Shown one piece after another: positions 47,504-57,557 of a stretch of DNA of 64,000 nucleotides. Origin of the DNA: Chthonomonadaceae bacterium (GTDB lineage Bacteria > Armatimonadota > Fimbriimonadia > Fimbriimonadales > Fimbriimonadaceae); NCBI GenBank assembly GCA_015709495.1, contig CP054189.1, positions 310,001 to 374,000 on the forward strand. The letters are read 5' to 3'. The translations under genes were made by a program, and so were the position numbers. Positions within the stretch are counted from its first letter, which is position 1. The number at the start of each line of letters is the position of its first letter. Under the pieces are notes generated by a model. It searched no databases. It was not told the origin of the DNA and saw only the letters and a list, made by a program, of their open reading frames with translations.

Positions 47504-49103
47504 ATGATTGGAAGGGGATTCGCTTTGTTGGGTGTGCTGGTAGGGCTCACAACTCTTGGTAGTGCGGGCTATTATGAACTCCGACCCTTGGACCCGCCGA
47601 CTTTTCCCAAGAACCCGTACGGTGGGACGTTAACATTGCGGAGAGAACTCCTGGGCGTACGGGACTCATCAGAACGGATATGGGGCTAGCGCCGAGAACT
47701 GTGAGATCACTTGGTGCGAAGGAACGATCACTGCGGAGTACGTTTGGGTCCGCGATCAGATTCCCGACCCGGATCACCCGGGCCAGATGATCGCTGATCC
47801 TCTGGACAACCCACCCACAGAAGTTATCTCGTGGGAGTATTGCCTTGCGTCCGCCGAGGCAGATTCTACGATCGGCGGCATTCTTGACGCTGACGCATCG
47901 AACGGGCTCGGCTTCGAGCCTCAAGCAGGAAACGACGGATCCCATGCCTGGTCGATCTCGATGGGCACGCTGTACAGTAAGCGAATCGGGGGTGAGAGCA
48001 TCGTCTTGACCTGTACTCCCGATGCATTCGCATTGAGCGACATCTCCGACGCAAGGGTCTCGGTCGTGTACCGGTCGGGCATCATCGTGCCCCGCGTATC
48101 CTTCGTGGGAGTTACCCGGTTTTATTCCCCTCACGCGCTCAAGTTTCTGACCGGGCAACAGGTTTCGGCCTCCGTGTCGGGAGTTCAGCTACCGATCGCC
48201 AAGTATTCTTGGTACGCGGGACCCGCGCAGGGCAGTGACCCGAACGCCGATGCGGGAATCTTCAGGAACTACGTGCACACGACCAATTTGGGTAAGAAGT
48301 ACTTGCATACCAAGGCCGACAAGGCTCAACCGGTGTACTCGTTCTACACCGTCAACAAGGTCAGCCTATTGGTGGAATGCGAGTTGGAGTTCGGCCCCGC
48401 CGAGGAAGGAGAGCGGTACGAAGGGGGACTGCCGGCATTTACGGCAAGGTCGCGAGAAATCGAATCGGTTCGGCCAACCGTGACTGACACTCAACCCGCG
48501 ACCGGAACGGTCTCACTCTATCCAACGATGTTTATGTTTGGCGGGATTCCGGAAACGCCAATCGAGCACGGGCAGGAGTGGGAGGTGACGATTCAGGTCC
48601 AGCCTCCCTTCACTCAGGCGGGACAAGGCTGTTTTGTTCAACTGATTACGGCAAATCGAGAGCTTTTGCGAAACCCATTGAACGGCCGTCCGTCTCGATT
48701 TGTGTACTCGACGACGGGCGCTCTGGATACAGGATTCCCCTATCCGTTCCTCTCTGGGATTTGGAATGTAAGTGGCAGCGGTCGGTTTGTTGACTCGCCC
48801 TTCCAGGGACTTGGCTGGGATCCTGGGGACGGTGGGGGAACCGACTGGTACCGTTCGAGCGCCAACGACTCGTTTCAGGTTTGGGCGATGTACCGGCCCC
48901 CTTCGGTCCAGAACCAGCCCACGACGTGGATACCGCTACGGAGGTACACATGGCAGTGGAGCGGTGTTGCCGAACGAATCGAAGGGGTGTGGTACCTGAC
49001 GTCCTCCGGCGGCAGCGTCGTTATAGATCCGAATGACTGGACTATCCATCCCGAGTGGACCACGTTTTCGCCCGCAAATTTCGTACTGTGGAGTGTGCCA
49101 TGA
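47504..49103 (+). pseudogene. Secreted protein gene with a frameshift near 47634
   Basis: The first part (ATG 47504) gives a signal peptide, MIGRGFALLGVLVGLTTLGS, and then YYELRPLDPPTFPKNPYGGT before running out of frame and stopping at 47689. From 47634 a different frame is open to 49103, with clearly coding sequence well before its first Met at 47787 (NGYGASAENCEITWCEGTI, VWVRDQIPDPDHPGQ). So the two parts make one ~530-residue exported protein if one base is added or lost around 47620-47640. It is either a real mutation, a sequencing error or a slippage site. The family is unknown (beta-rich, Trp-rich). It overlaps the next gene by 4 nt. Confidence 0.75.
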
Positions 49104-50059
49104 GAAAATTACTAAGGTATGGATTCTGGATTGTCACCATTGGGATATTGGCTAGCCACGCCCTCGCTCAGGGAGGCAAAGTCATCCGTCCCGAAAACCC
49201 CATTGTAACCGCCAAAAGGGCGGAGATTCGTGCGCTGCAAGAGCGGGCTCGAGTTCTCTTACGCAGCGACCAGATCGAACAAGCTATTTCCGTTTTGCGG
49301 GAGGCCACGGCCATCGAGGCCAGTTTGCACTTTGGTACCTGGGATGTGTCTGGCCAATCATTGGCGAGGCTGTACGTCAAGCTCGGCCGGACCGAGGAGG
49401 CCCTCGAAGCCTACCGAATGCTGTTTCGTTGGGATAAGGCCGGGTGGGTTCCGAGCGGGTGGGACCTCGTGGGCCCGCGCATACCCAGGATGGAGTACGC
49501 GATTCTGCTCGCAAAGGCGGGGCGCCCGGAGGACGCCAAGGCAATGTACTATTCTGAGCTCCGTAGGTTTAACGGGGGCGGGCAGCGATCAGCCGAGCCA
49601 GTTCCCTTCTTGGTGGTGTTCGACCCCGAGCCGGAGGGAGTCTATTGGGAGTACTCGCCCGAGCGACTTGAGGCCGCCGCCCTCATGATCATGGCGTTGG
49701 AGGGAGGTCCGGCGGACTTTGTGACGCAGGAGCATACTCTTCCTCGGGACATTGTGCGCCGCGTGCGCGCCCTTGCCCCCGACTGGTTCTACCCGGTGAT
49801 GTACCAGGCGGCCCAGAATTGGCGCTACCGGCAGGGTCCGGAGCTCCTAGCCTTGGCCGAGAGTTTGGCACGACCCGGGCTGGAGCGAGACCTCATAGCC
49901 AAGTACCGCCTCGAACTCGCCGAGCACAGGGCGATCATCGAGGCGGAGGATACACCGGACGCTAGTGACGAGCGCCCCATGCTGGAAGGCTGCGCCCGCC
50001 GCTCAAGGATGCAATGTCTTCGCCCGAACGAAACGATCCTGCGGCGGCTCTCTCGCTAA
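49100..50059 (+). CDS. Secreted TPR-like repeat protein
   Basis: 319 aa from ATG 49100, which overlaps the upstream stop (ATGA). Signal peptide ([18 protein letters not shown]). Helical repeats follow: [60 protein letters not shown], the W/L-A-P pattern of TPR motifs. Probably a periplasmic scaffold partner of the upstream secreted protein. Confidence 0.8.
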   Translation: MRKLLRYGFWIVTIGILASHALAQGGKVIRPENPIVTAKRAEIRALQERARVLLRSDQIEQAISVLREATAIEASLHFGTWDVSGQSLARLYVKLGRTEEALEAYRMLFRWDKAGWVPSGWDLVGPRIPRMEYAILLAKAGRPEDAKAMYYSELRRFNGGGQRSAEPVPFLVVFDPEPEGVYWEYSPERLEAAALMIMALEGGPADFVTQEHTLPRDIVRRVRALAPDWFYPVMYQAAQNWRYRQGPELLALAESLARPGLERDLIAKYRLELAEHRAIIEAEDTPDASDERPMLEGCARRSRMQCLRPNETILRRLSR

Positions 50060-50076
50060 CCTCTGTCGCATTCTCG

Positions 50077-50108
50077 GCCCCGGTCTGCTCTTCGAGTCAG
50101 ACCGGGGC
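50077..50108 (+). terminator. Strong hairpin after the TPR gene
   Basis: Perfect 11-bp stem GCCCCGGTCTG (50077-50087) / CAGACCGGGGC (50098-50108) with a 10-nt loop, 18 nt after the stop. No T-run follows, so it is a terminator-like or RNA-stabilising structure rather than a classical intrinsic terminator. Confidence 0.55.
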
Positions 50109-50234
50109 ACCCGGCGAACGGCCCGTACTCGAAGCGCCACAATACTCGACGCTGGCCGCCGCCTTGGGTCAGACTTCTTGTGTGAGGCATCGATCTCAGC
50201 ACAGCCAGGGACTGTGCAAGGCAATGCGGGTCCC

Positions 50235-50263
50235 TTGACGTGCGGGGACGAAGCAGGTATCCT
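50235..50263 (+). promoter_or_regulatory. Promoter of the rpsN-led ribosomal operon
   Basis: TTGACG (50235-50240), 17-bp spacer, TATCCT (50258-50263), giving a leader of ~95 nt before rpsN at 50364. TACAAT at 50263-50268 is an alternative -10 but its spacing to TTGACG would be 22 bp. The interval 50109-50363 holds no other gene. Confidence 0.5.
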
Positions 50264-50363
50264 ACAATGCTCGGAGCGTGTCGCAACGCCCCGGTACCCA
50301 CATTTGGGCCGCGAGGTCCGTGCGGAGACCCCGCATACCACCTCGATAACGGCGGGAAAACAT

Positions 50364-50549
50364 ATGGCAAAACAGTGTTTGATCGAAAAACAGAAGCGTA
50401 AGCCTAAGTTCAAGGCGCGCAGCTACAATCGCTGCTCGATCTGCGGACGAAGCCGCGGTTACTTCCGATTCTTCGGCCTCTGCCGAGTGTGTCTTCGCGA
50501 GCTCGCTCACAAAGGCGTGCTCCCTGGAGTCAAAAAGTCGAGCTGGTAG
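50364..50549 (+). CDS. rpsN: Ribosomal protein S14, zinc-binding type
   Basis: 61 aa, the short type-Z form: CSIC (24-27) and CRVC (40-43) bind zinc. [20 protein letters not shown] and the end [11 protein letters not shown] are canonical. Part of the 30S head. It heads this operon here; the usual upstream partners (rplN, rplX, rplE) are not in the window, so the spc-type cluster is split before rpsN. Confidence 0.97.
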   Translation: MAKQCLIEKQKRKPKFKARSYNRCSICGRSRGYFRFFGLCRVCLRELAHKGVLPGVKKSSW

Positions 50550-50568
50550 CTCGGGGGAGACCATCGAA

Positions 50569-50964
50569 ATGCACAGCGATCCTATCGCCGATCTCTTGAC
50601 GCGTATCCGTAACGGCTGTTCGGCCAACCTGCCGAGCATCGAAGTGCCGCATAGCAAGCTCAAGCTCGAAGTCGTGAAGATCCTCGAAAACGAGGGATTC
50701 CTCAAGGGCCACGAGGTGGTGAGCGAGGCCAAGTTCCCCGCGATCCGGATTCACCTTCGTTACGACGCCAAGCGGCGGCCGATCATCAAGCACATCCAGC
50801 GGGTCAGCAAGCCCGGACTGCGGGTCTACCGCCCGGTGGCGAACCTCTTGCCGAGACGCAGCGGTTTGGCGACCCAGATTCTGACGACGAGCATCGGCGT
50901 CATGACCGACCGTGAGGCACGAAGACGCAACGTGGGCGGCGAAGTCCTCTGTGAGGTTTGGTAG
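50569..50964 (+). CDS. rpsH: Ribosomal protein S8
   Basis: 131 aa. MHSDPIADLLTRIRNG at the start and GLATQILTTSIGVMTDREAR at the C-terminus are the S8 signatures. Binds 16S rRNA in the central domain and often represses its own operon. 19 nt after rpsN. Confidence 0.97.
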   Translation: MHSDPIADLLTRIRNGCSANLPSIEVPHSKLKLEVVKILENEGFLKGHEVVSEAKFPAIRIHLRYDAKRRPIIKHIQRVSKPGLRVYRPVANLLPRRSGLATQILTTSIGVMTDREARRRNVGGEVLCEVW

Positions 50965-50973
50965 GAAACGATC

Positions 50974-51540
50974 ATGTCGAGAGTTGGACTTAAACCTATT
51001 TCCGTCCCGGCCGGGGTAACCGTTACGGTCAGCCCCGAGAACCAAGTGTCCGTCAAAGGGCCGAAGGGCGAGCTTCGCGTCGACGTATACCCAGGGCTTT
51101 CCGTCAACGTGGGCGAAGGCGAGATCACGATTTCGAGGTCGAGCAACGAACGCGTGGCCAGGAGCCAGCACGGGCTCGCTCGAACCCTGATCGGCAACTG
51201 CGTGCAAGGCGTCACGGCCGGGCACACGAAGCAACTGGAGATTCAAGGCGTCGGTTTCCGCGCTCTGCTCGAGGGCAAGAACCTCGTCCTGAATGTCGGG
51301 TATTCCCACCCAGTGAAGATCGAAGCGGTTCCCGGTGTCGATTTCGAACTCGCTCAAGAGGAACGCTCGCGAACTCAGAGAGTCGTCGTTTCCGGCATCG
51401 ACAAGCAGAAGGTGGGCCAAGTCGCCGCCGACATCCGCAAAGTCCGAAAACCCGACCCGTACAAGGGCAAGGGAATTCGCTACGTCGGCGAAGTCGTGAG
51501 GCTGAAGGCCGGGAAGCGAGCGGCCTCCGCGAAGAAGTAA
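50974..51540 (+). CDS. rplF: Ribosomal protein L6
   Basis: 188 aa. MSRVGLKPISVPAGVTVTV at the start and KVRKPDPYKGKGIRYVGE in the second repeat domain match L6. The C-terminus ends in a basic RLKAGKRAASAKK tail. 9 nt after rpsH. Confidence 0.97.
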   Translation: MSRVGLKPISVPAGVTVTVSPENQVSVKGPKGELRVDVYPGLSVNVGEGEITISRSSNERVARSQHGLARTLIGNCVQGVTAGHTKQLEIQGVGFRALLEGKNLVLNVGYSHPVKIEAVPGVDFELAQEERSRTQRVVVSGIDKQKVGQVAADIRKVRKPDPYKGKGIRYVGEVVRLKAGKRAASAKK

Positions 51541-51558
51541 CCAAGAGGATAAATCGAA

Positions 51559-51912
51559 GTGGCAAAACGAACGAAAGTGATGCAAAGAAAGGCGCGGCAC
51601 GCCCGAATCCGGAAGCGTGTGCTGGGAACGTCCGACCGCCCTAGGCTGTCGGTGTTCCGAAGCCTGAAGCAGGTATACGCACAAGTGATCGACGACACGC
51701 AAGGGATCACCCTGGCGGCGGCGAGCAGCCTGGAAAAGCCCCTGAGCGCGAGCGGCAACGTCGAAGGCGGAAAGCGAATCGGCGCAGAGATCGCCAAGCG
51801 GGCCAAGGCTCAAGGCATCTCGAAAGTCGTGTTCGACCGAGGCGGATACAGGTTTACGGGCGTGGTCGCGGGAATTGCGGAGGGCGCGCGGGAAGGAGGC
51901 TTGGAGTTTTAA
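51559..51912 (+). CDS. rplR: Ribosomal protein L18
   Basis: 117 aa. [20 protein letters not shown] and [20 protein letters not shown] are the L18 signatures; it binds 5S rRNA. It lies 1 nt before the rpsE start. Confidence 0.97.
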   Translation: MAKRTKVMQRKARHARIRKRVLGTSDRPRLSVFRSLKQVYAQVIDDTQGITLAAASSLEKPLSASGNVEGGKRIGAEIAKRAKAQGISKVVFDRGGYRFTGVVAGIAEGAREGGLEF

Positions 51913-51913
51913 C

Positions 51914-52486
51914 ATGAGAATGATGAGCAGGCTCAGCGGCAAGCGCCAGAGTTCCAACACCGAAGGCCCGCAACTGGACGTTCGCATCGTCCGAACGAAC
52001 AAGGTGTTCAAGACCCACAAGGGAGGCAAGACCGCGTCTTGGTCGATCCTCGTCGTCGTGGGCGACAACAAGGGGAAGGTCGGCATCGGACTCGGCAAGG
52101 CCCGTGGCATCCCTGACGCTATTCGCAAAGCCGAAGAGGCCGCGCGGAAGTCGATGGTGGCCATTCCCATGATCAAGGAAACGATTCCCCACGAAGTTCA
52201 GGCCGTCGCCGGCACCTCGCGAGTTATCCTCCGCCCCGCCAGCGCGGGTACGGGCGTGAAGGCAGGCGGAGCGGTGCGAGCTTGCCTTGAGGCTGCAGGA
52301 ATCCACAATGTCCTCTCGAAAACCCTCGGTAGCCGCAACCCCATCAACGTCGCGTATGCCACGATGACCGCGCTTCAGAAGTTGAGCGTTCCCGAAACGA
52401 ACGCCGAGCTGCGCGGGCTGGAAGTGAACGAGTTGGTGCCTTGGCTCGCCCGCGCCCGAAAGGAGGAAGCCGATGCTGCGTATTAA
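51914..52486 (+). CDS. rpsE: Ribosomal protein S5
   Basis: 190 aa from ATG 51914 right after the rplR stop. GDNKGKVGIGLGKARGIPDA is the S5 dsRBD-like signature, and SAGTGVKAGGAVRACLEAAG the C-terminal domain. Important for decoding accuracy. Overlaps rpmD by 14 nt. Confidence 0.97.
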   Translation: MRMMSRLSGKRQSSNTEGPQLDVRIVRTNKVFKTHKGGKTASWSILVVVGDNKGKVGIGLGKARGIPDAIRKAEEAARKSMVAIPMIKETIPHEVQAVAGTSRVILRPASAGTGVKAGGAVRACLEAAGIHNVLSKTLGSRNPINVAYATMTALQKLSVPETNAELRGLEVNELVPWLARARKEEADAAY

Positions 52487-52868
52487 GCTCGTCCGAAGCC
52501 TGATCGGGAACAACCCGCGAAATCGTGCGACCGTGGCCGCCTTGGGTCTGCGCAAGATGCAGCAAACCGTGTACCTACCCGACAACCCCAGCGTCCGAGG
52601 GATGGTCCATCACGTCAAGCACTTGCTCGAGGTCGAGGCCGTCGAGTCTGCGCCCGAAGTCAAGAAGAGCCCCAGGCCCAAGGCCGCCGCAAAGAAGGCC
52701 GAGCCTCAAGCCAAGGCAACTCCAAGGGCCAAGCCCGAACCCAAGGCCGCAACAGAAGCCGTTGCCGTCGAAGCCGAGGCGAAACCTGCGCCGAAAAAGC
52801 CCGCCGCCCCGAAAAAGGCAGCGGCCAAGCCTAAGGCCGAGAAGAAGTCCGAACCCAAGGTGAAATGA
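52473..52868 (+). CDS. rpmD: Ribosomal protein L30 with long Lys/Ala/Pro tail
   Basis: 131 aa, about twice the usual ~60. Residues 1-58 are L30 ([49 protein letters not shown]). Residues ~60-131 are low-complexity Lys/Ala/Pro/Glu ([20 protein letters not shown] and so on), probably disordered and perhaps reaching across rRNA. Overlaps rpsE by 14 nt and rplO by 4. Confidence 0.93.
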   Translation: MLRIKLVRSLIGNNPRNRATVAALGLRKMQQTVYLPDNPSVRGMVHHVKHLLEVEAVESAPEVKKSPRPKAAAKKAEPQAKATPRAKPEPKAATEAVAVEAEAKPAPKKPAAPKKAAAKPKAEKKSEPKVK

Positions 52869-53311
52869 TGTCTGAACTGCACAATCTCAAACCGCCCAAG
52901 GGAAGCCGCTCCACCAAGCGCCGCGTCGGCCGAGGGATCGGCAGCGGCATGGGTAAGACCGCGACTCGGGGCACCAAGGGCCAAAAGGCTCGCCGCCAAA
53001 TCCACCCAGGGTTCGAAGGCGGCCAAACGCCCATCCACCGCCGGTTGCCGGTCAAGAAGGGCTTTCGCAACATCAATAAGAAGGAGTACGCGGTCGTCAA
53101 CCTCGACGATTTGGAGATTCACTTCAAGTCGGGAGACAAGGTGGATACGGCCGCCATCCAAGCGAAAGGCATCGTGGGTGACCTGAAGAACGGCATCAAA
53201 GTGCTTGCGTTCGGCAAACTCACGAAGAAGCTCACCGTCACAGCGACGAAGTTCAGCGCGGCGGCAAAGGCAGCCATCGAATCGGCCGGGGGAGAAGCGA
53301 TCATCCAGTGA
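52865..53311 (+). CDS. rplO: Ribosomal protein L15
   Basis: 148 aa (start ATG 52865; the next codon is also ATG). [40 protein letters not shown] and the C-terminal [19 protein letters not shown] are typical of L15. Coupled to secY by GTGA overlap. Confidence 0.97.
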   Translation: MMSELHNLKPPKGSRSTKRRVGRGIGSGMGKTATRGTKGQKARRQIHPGFEGGQTPIHRRLPVKKGFRNINKKEYAVVNLDDLEIHFKSGDKVDTAAIQAKGIVGDLKNGIKVLAFGKLTKKLTVTATKFSAAAKAAIESAGGEAIIQ

Positions 53312-54645
53312 GCGGCGTTCTAGGCGGCGGAATCGGCGATAAGGGCCTGAAGCTCTCCTTGATGGAGACGCTTCGCCACGCCTGGGCCGACGACGATCTG
53401 CGGCCCCGAATCCTGTTCGTCATCACGATGTTCGCCGTGTACGCGTTCGGAGTCAACGTCGCCGTTCCGATTCCCGGCGTCAGCACCGAAGCCATCGTCG
53501 ACAAGCTGAAGTCGATCCCGATGTTCCAGTTCTTGGACGTATTCGGTGGCGGCGCCCTGAAGCGGCTTTCCATCTTCGCGCTCGGCCTTAACCCCTACAT
53601 CACCGCCTCGATCATCATGCAGATACTGAGCGCAAGTATCCCTTCGTGGAAGAAGGAACTGCAAGAAGGCGGTGAGTACGCCCGGAGGCAACAGAACCGC
53701 CGCATCCGACTCCTCACCTTGATCTTGTGCGTGGTGCAAGCGACCAGCCTGCTGTCCATCATCAAGACCGCCGTCCCGATCACGACCGGCGACATCATAA
53801 CGGTCACCGTCTTCTGGACCGCAGGCGCGATGTTTCTGCTTTGGGTGGGCGAGCAGATCACCGAGAAGGGAATCGGCAACGGGATCTCTCTGATGATCTT
53901 TGCGGGCATCATCATTTCGCTTCCGACCCAAACGGGCGCGATCATCAAACAGATTCAAGACGGGTTCGCGCATTGGTATCAACTCGTTCTGCTGTTCCTC
54001 ATCTTTATCGCCGTCACGTGGATCATCGTGCTCTTCACCACGGCCCAACGCCGAATCGGAATTCAACACATGAGAAGGCAGGTCGGGACCCGCATGATGG
54101 GCGGCACTTCGAGCTACCTGCCCCTCTCCCTCAACCTTGCGGGCGTTATCCCGATCATCTTCGCCATGTCGCTCGCCTTCATGCCGCTTCAGTTCGCGGC
54201 GGCGTTTCCTGCGGATTCGTGGCCTCATGAGGCACTGCAGACGGTGCAGAAGTTCCTTGCGCCCAGCTTCTCCTCGTGGGAAGGGGTCGCAGCCTGCTTC
54301 GTGTATTCGGCGCTGATCTTCTTCTTCACGTACTTCTACACCGCGATCCAGTACAACGTCGAGGACATGTCGAACCACCTCAAGCGGGCCGGTTCGTTCA
54401 TCCCCGGTGTTCGCCCAGGCAAGCAAACCAAAGACTTCCTCGACGGAGTGATTTCTCGGATTACCCTCGTCGGCGCCGTGTTTCTCGCAGTCGTCGCGTT
54501 GCTCCAGTTCCTTGCGCCGGAGATCACGGGGCTGCAAAACGTCGGCTACTTCTTCGGCACCTCCCTCCTCATCATCGTGAGCGTGGCTCTCGAAACAATG
54601 AGGCAGATGGAGGCCAGCCTATTGATGAAGCAGTACGAGAGGTAG
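53308..54645 (+). CDS. secY: Protein translocase subunit SecY
   Basis: 445 aa starting at GTG 53308. Ten membrane segments. The plug/TM2 region [20 protein letters not shown], the EGEXGRRxI-like loop ([15 protein letters not shown]), and the cytoplasmic loop with [13 protein letters not shown] are SecY signatures. It forms the Sec channel with SecE/SecG. The next gene, adk, begins at the following base. Confidence 0.97.
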   Translation: MSGVLGGGIGDKGLKLSLMETLRHAWADDDLRPRILFVITMFAVYAFGVNVAVPIPGVSTEAIVDKLKSIPMFQFLDVFGGGALKRLSIFALGLNPYITASIIMQILSASIPSWKKELQEGGEYARRQQNRRIRLLTLILCVVQATSLLSIIKTAVPITTGDIITVTVFWTAGAMFLLWVGEQITEKGIGNGISLMIFAGIIISLPTQTGAIIKQIQDGFAHWYQLVLLFLIFIAVTWIIVLFTTAQRRIGIQHMRRQVGTRMMGGTSSYLPLSLNLAGVIPIIFAMSLAFMPLQFAAAFPADSWPHEALQTVQKFLAPSFSSWEGVAACFVYSALIFFFTYFYTAIQYNVEDMSNHLKRAGSFIPGVRPGKQTKDFLDGVISRITLVGAVFLAVVALLQFLAPEITGLQNVGYFFGTSLLIIVSVALETMRQMEASLLMKQYER

Positions 54646-55299
54646 GTGGCCGTGCGACTGATTCTGATCGGCCCGCCAGGGGTAGGAAAAGGAACCCAAG
54701 CGGCCAAGCTTCAGCAAGCTTACGGCGTCGTGCCGCTTTCCTCCGGCAACATCTTTCGCGCGGAGATTCAAGCCGGCACACCCTTGGGTCTGCAAGCCAA
54801 GAAATACCTCGACGCTGGCGACCTCGTTCCCGATGAAGTGACCATCGGGATGATGCAAACCCGGCTCTCGAACCCCGACGTCGTAGAATCGGGCTTCATT
54901 CTCGACGGGTTTCCGCGAACTCTCGAACAAGCGGTCGCGCTCGACAAGCTGCTCGACACGCTCAATCTCGCCCTCGACGCCGCGATCGTGCTCGAGGTCG
55001 ATGACGAAATCGTGGTCGATCGCCTGAGCGGCCGACTGATTTGTCCCAACTGCGGCGAGATCTTTCATCGAACGCACCGACCTCCCGCGACCCCCGGCTT
55101 CTGCGATAAGTGCCAAGGGCAACTGACCGTCCGGGTCGACGACAACGCGGAGACCATCCGCAACCGACTCCGAGTGAGCCACGAGGCCACCGCGCCGATC
55201 CTCGATTATTACGAGCAGCGGGGGATCCTGATTCGGGTCGACGGAGCGCAGAGCCCGGACGAAGTGTTCGCTGCGGTGACTGCGGGGCTGGGTTCGTGA
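54646..55299 (+). CDS. adk: Adenylate kinase, zinc-lid form
   Basis: 217 aa from GTG 54646 (a second GTG at 54652 is possible). P-loop GPPGVGKGTQAAKL (residues ~7-20), DGFPRTLEQA, and a long lid with CPNC and CDKC knuckles binding zinc. Converts AMP + ATP to 2 ADP. Overlaps map by GTGA. Confidence 0.97.
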   Translation: MAVRLILIGPPGVGKGTQAAKLQQAYGVVPLSSGNIFRAEIQAGTPLGLQAKKYLDAGDLVPDEVTIGMMQTRLSNPDVVESGFILDGFPRTLEQAVALDKLLDTLNLALDAAIVLEVDDEIVVDRLSGRLICPNCGEIFHRTHRPPATPGFCDKCQGQLTVRVDDNAETIRNRLRVSHEATAPILDYYEQRGILIRVDGAQSPDEVFAAVTAGLGS

Positions 55300-56045
55300 T
55301 CGAACTCAAGACTCCCGAACAGATCGCGCTGATGCGGGAAGCGGGCCGAATCGTCGCGCGCGCGCTTCGGATCATGGCCGAGGCGATCGTCCCCGGCAAA
55401 ACCACCCCTCTTGAACTCGACGGCCTGGCAGAAGAGGTCGTGCGCAAAGCCGGAGGCATCCCCAGCTTCAAGGGGTACCGGGGGTTTCCCAACAGCGTCT
55501 GCATCTCGGTCAATGAAGCGGTCGTTCACGGAATCCCGGATAGCCGCAGGCTCCAAGAAGGCGACATCGTTGGATTGGACCTCGGCGTCACGCTCGAAGG
55601 CTGGAACGCTGACGGAGCCTGGACCTATCCGGTGGGCGCCATCAGCGAGAAGGCGCAACGGCTATTGAATGTGACCAAGGAGTCGCTTTTTCAGGGAATC
55701 GCCAAGGCCCGCGTCGGAAACCGCGTGGGCGACATTTCGGCGGCGATCGAGAAGTACGTAACGAGAAACGGGTACGCCGTGGTACGCGACCTCGTGGGAC
55801 ACGGCATCGGAAGAAAGGTCCACGAAGAACCGAGCGTTCCCAACTTCGGCAGGCCGCGATCGGGACCCAAGCTGCTCGAAGGAACGACGATCTGCATCGA
55901 GCCGATGGTCAACGAAGGAACTTGGAAGGTCCAGACGCTTCCTGACCATTGGACGTTAATCGCCGCCGACCGCAAGCTCTCCGCGCATTTCGAGCACACC
56001 GTCGCGATCACCTCTCAAGGCCCCGAACTCCTGACCGTGGAGTAG
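55296..56045 (+). CDS. map: Methionine aminopeptidase, type I
   Basis: 249 aa from GTG 55296 overlapping adk. Metal and active-site residues are in VNEAVVHGIPDSR, GLDLGVTLEGWNADGAW, GHGIGRKVHEEP, TICIEPMVNEG and FEHTVAIT. Removes the N-terminal Met of new proteins. An open frame extends upstream in the adk region but is not the start. Confidence 0.96.
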   Translation: MIELKTPEQIALMREAGRIVARALRIMAEAIVPGKTTPLELDGLAEEVVRKAGGIPSFKGYRGFPNSVCISVNEAVVHGIPDSRRLQEGDIVGLDLGVTLEGWNADGAWTYPVGAISEKAQRLLNVTKESLFQGIAKARVGNRVGDISAAIEKYVTRNGYAVVRDLVGHGIGRKVHEEPSVPNFGRPRSGPKLLEGTTICIEPMVNEGTWKVQTLPDHWTLIAADRKLSAHFEHTVAITSQGPELLTVE

Positions 56046-56117
56046 TCGCAGGCCCCAAAGGGGGCGTTCCCTGCGTCAAATCGGGTTTACTGGGAAGTCT
56101 CATCGAACGGAGCGTTC

Positions 56118-56375
56118 ATGGCAAGAGCACGCAGACCTAAGAAAGCGCCAAGCGACGAAAAAGAAAAGGGCATCGAGCTCGAAGGAACGGTGATCGAGAA
56201 CCTTCCTAACGCGCGGTTTCGCGTCAGGCTCGATGAAGGCGATATGGAAGTGCTCGCGCATGTGAGCGGCAAGATGAGAATGCACTACATACGGATTCTC
56301 CCCGGCGACCGGGTAAGGCTGGAACTGTCGCCGTACGACCTGACGATGGGTCGGATCGTCTACCGCTACAAGTAG
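56118..56375 (+). CDS. infA: Translation initiation factor IF-1
   Basis: 85 aa. OB-fold: [39 protein letters not shown] and [17 protein letters not shown] are canonical. The N-terminus is ~12 residues longer than E. coli IF-1 and basic. 72 nt after map. Confidence 0.97.
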   Translation: MARARRPKKAPSDEKEKGIELEGTVIENLPNARFRVRLDEGDMEVLAHVSGKMRMHYIRILPGDRVRLELSPYDLTMGRIVYRYK

Positions 56376-56544
56376 CGCGAGCCGCCGAAGGAAGGAATTC
56401 CTGGGATTTGCGCCTACAAGGTAGAAAGCGCTCACATTAGATTGGTATACTCCCCGTTTGCGTCAATCGGTGGAGCAACGCCGAGCGATGCGGGCTGACT
56501 GTGCCCGGCTAATGTAGAGACGAATTCAAAGGAACGACGGAGCC

Positions 56545-56658
56545 ATGAAAGTACGCGCGAGTGTAAAAAGAATCTGCGACAAGTGCAAGATCGTCAAGCG
56601 CAAGGGCGTCGTCCGTGTCCTCTGCGTCAACGCCAAGCACAAGCAGCGACAAGGCTAA
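56545..56658 (+). CDS. rpmJ: Ribosomal protein L36
   Basis: 37 aa, found by reading the sequence. [20 protein letters not shown], then [17 protein letters not shown]: zinc ligands C-x2-C, C, H in the L36 order. Between infA and rpsM as in many genomes. The short zone 56376-56544 carries no other gene. Confidence 0.97.
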   Translation: MKVRASVKRICDKCKIVKRKGVVRVLCVNAKHKQRQG

Positions 56659-56685
56659 GCAAGCTCGGAGAGGAAACGAAGACGA

Positions 56686-57063
56686 ATGGCACGTATTGCA
56701 GGCGTAGACCTTCCCAGAGAGAAGCCGATCCTGTACGCCCTGCCGCATATCTACGGCATCGGCAAGCACAACGCGGCGGAACTGATCGAGAAGGCGGGGC
56801 TCGATCCGCGAGTTCGGGTAAGGGACCTTTCCGATTCTGATGTCGCCAAGCTCCGTGAGATCATCGACCGCGACTACGTCGTCGAGGGAGACCTTCGGCG
56901 CGAGGTCCAATCCAACGTCCGACGCCTGATCGAAATCGGCTGCTACAGGGGCCTTCGGCACCGCCGAGGACTCCCCACGCGAGGCCAACGAACCCGCAGC
57001 AACGCTCGGCAGCGCAAAGGACCTCGAAAGACGGTCGCCGGCAAGAAGAAAGCGAAGAAGTAA
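56686..57063 (+). CDS. rpsM: Ribosomal protein S13
   Basis: 125 aa. [40 protein letters not shown] and the basic tail [20 protein letters not shown] are S13. Contacts the P site and inter-subunit bridges. 27 nt after rpmJ. Confidence 0.97.
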   Translation: MARIAGVDLPREKPILYALPHIYGIGKHNAAELIEKAGLDPRVRVRDLSDSDVAKLREIIDRDYVVEGDLRREVQSNVRRLIEIGCYRGLRHRRGLPTRGQRTRSNARQRKGPRKTVAGKKKAKK

Positions 57064-57124
57064 TTCCTAACTGGGCCGCTTCCCCTCAAGGCGCGGCTCG
57101 AACCAGTCACAAGACACAGAACCC

Positions 57125-57517
57125 ATGGCGAGAAAGCAGACCCGAAGCAGCAAATCGAAGGAGCGGAGGCAGGTATCCGAAGGGATCGCCTTTATCCGAT
57201 CGTCCTTCAACAACACCCTCGTTTCGATCACCGACCCGACGGGGGCCGTTCTTTGTTGGTCCAGCGCGGGCGCGTGCAACTTCAAAGGAAGCCGAAAGGG
57301 CACTCCGTTCGCAGCGCAAGTTGCAGCCGAACAGTGCGCCCGCAAGGCACTGGAGCATGGCATGAAGAGAGTTGAGGTCAGGGTGTCGGGTCCCGGCTCC
57401 GGACGTGAGACCGCCATCCGCTCCCTCGCGGCTGCCGGCCTCGATGTCACTTCCATTTCAGATATGACGCCGCTTCCCCATAACGGATGCCGGCCGCCCA
57501 AGCGTCGGCGCGTTTGA
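57125..57517 (+). CDS. rpsK: Ribosomal protein S11
   Basis: 130 aa. [40 protein letters not shown] and the C-terminal [11 protein letters not shown] are S11. The next gene is rpoA rather than rpsD (S4), an unusual absence at this place. Confidence 0.97.
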   Translation: MARKQTRSSKSKERRQVSEGIAFIRSSFNNTLVSITDPTGAVLCWSSAGACNFKGSRKGTPFAAQVAAEQCARKALEHGMKRVEVRVSGPGSGRETAIRSLAAAGLDVTSISDMTPLPHNGCRPPKRRRV

Positions 57518-57557
57518 CACATCGCTGTTTGAATCGTAGCCAACCGTAAACAGAAAC

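Noticed and set aside
50530-52176. 548-aa open frame on the minus strand
   Set aside because: It lies entirely opposite rpsH, rplF, rplR and rpsE, and its sequence has no domain logic; it arises from high-GC codon bias.
53320-54537. 405-aa open frame on the minus strand
   Set aside because: Shadow of secY; highly charged without domain pattern.
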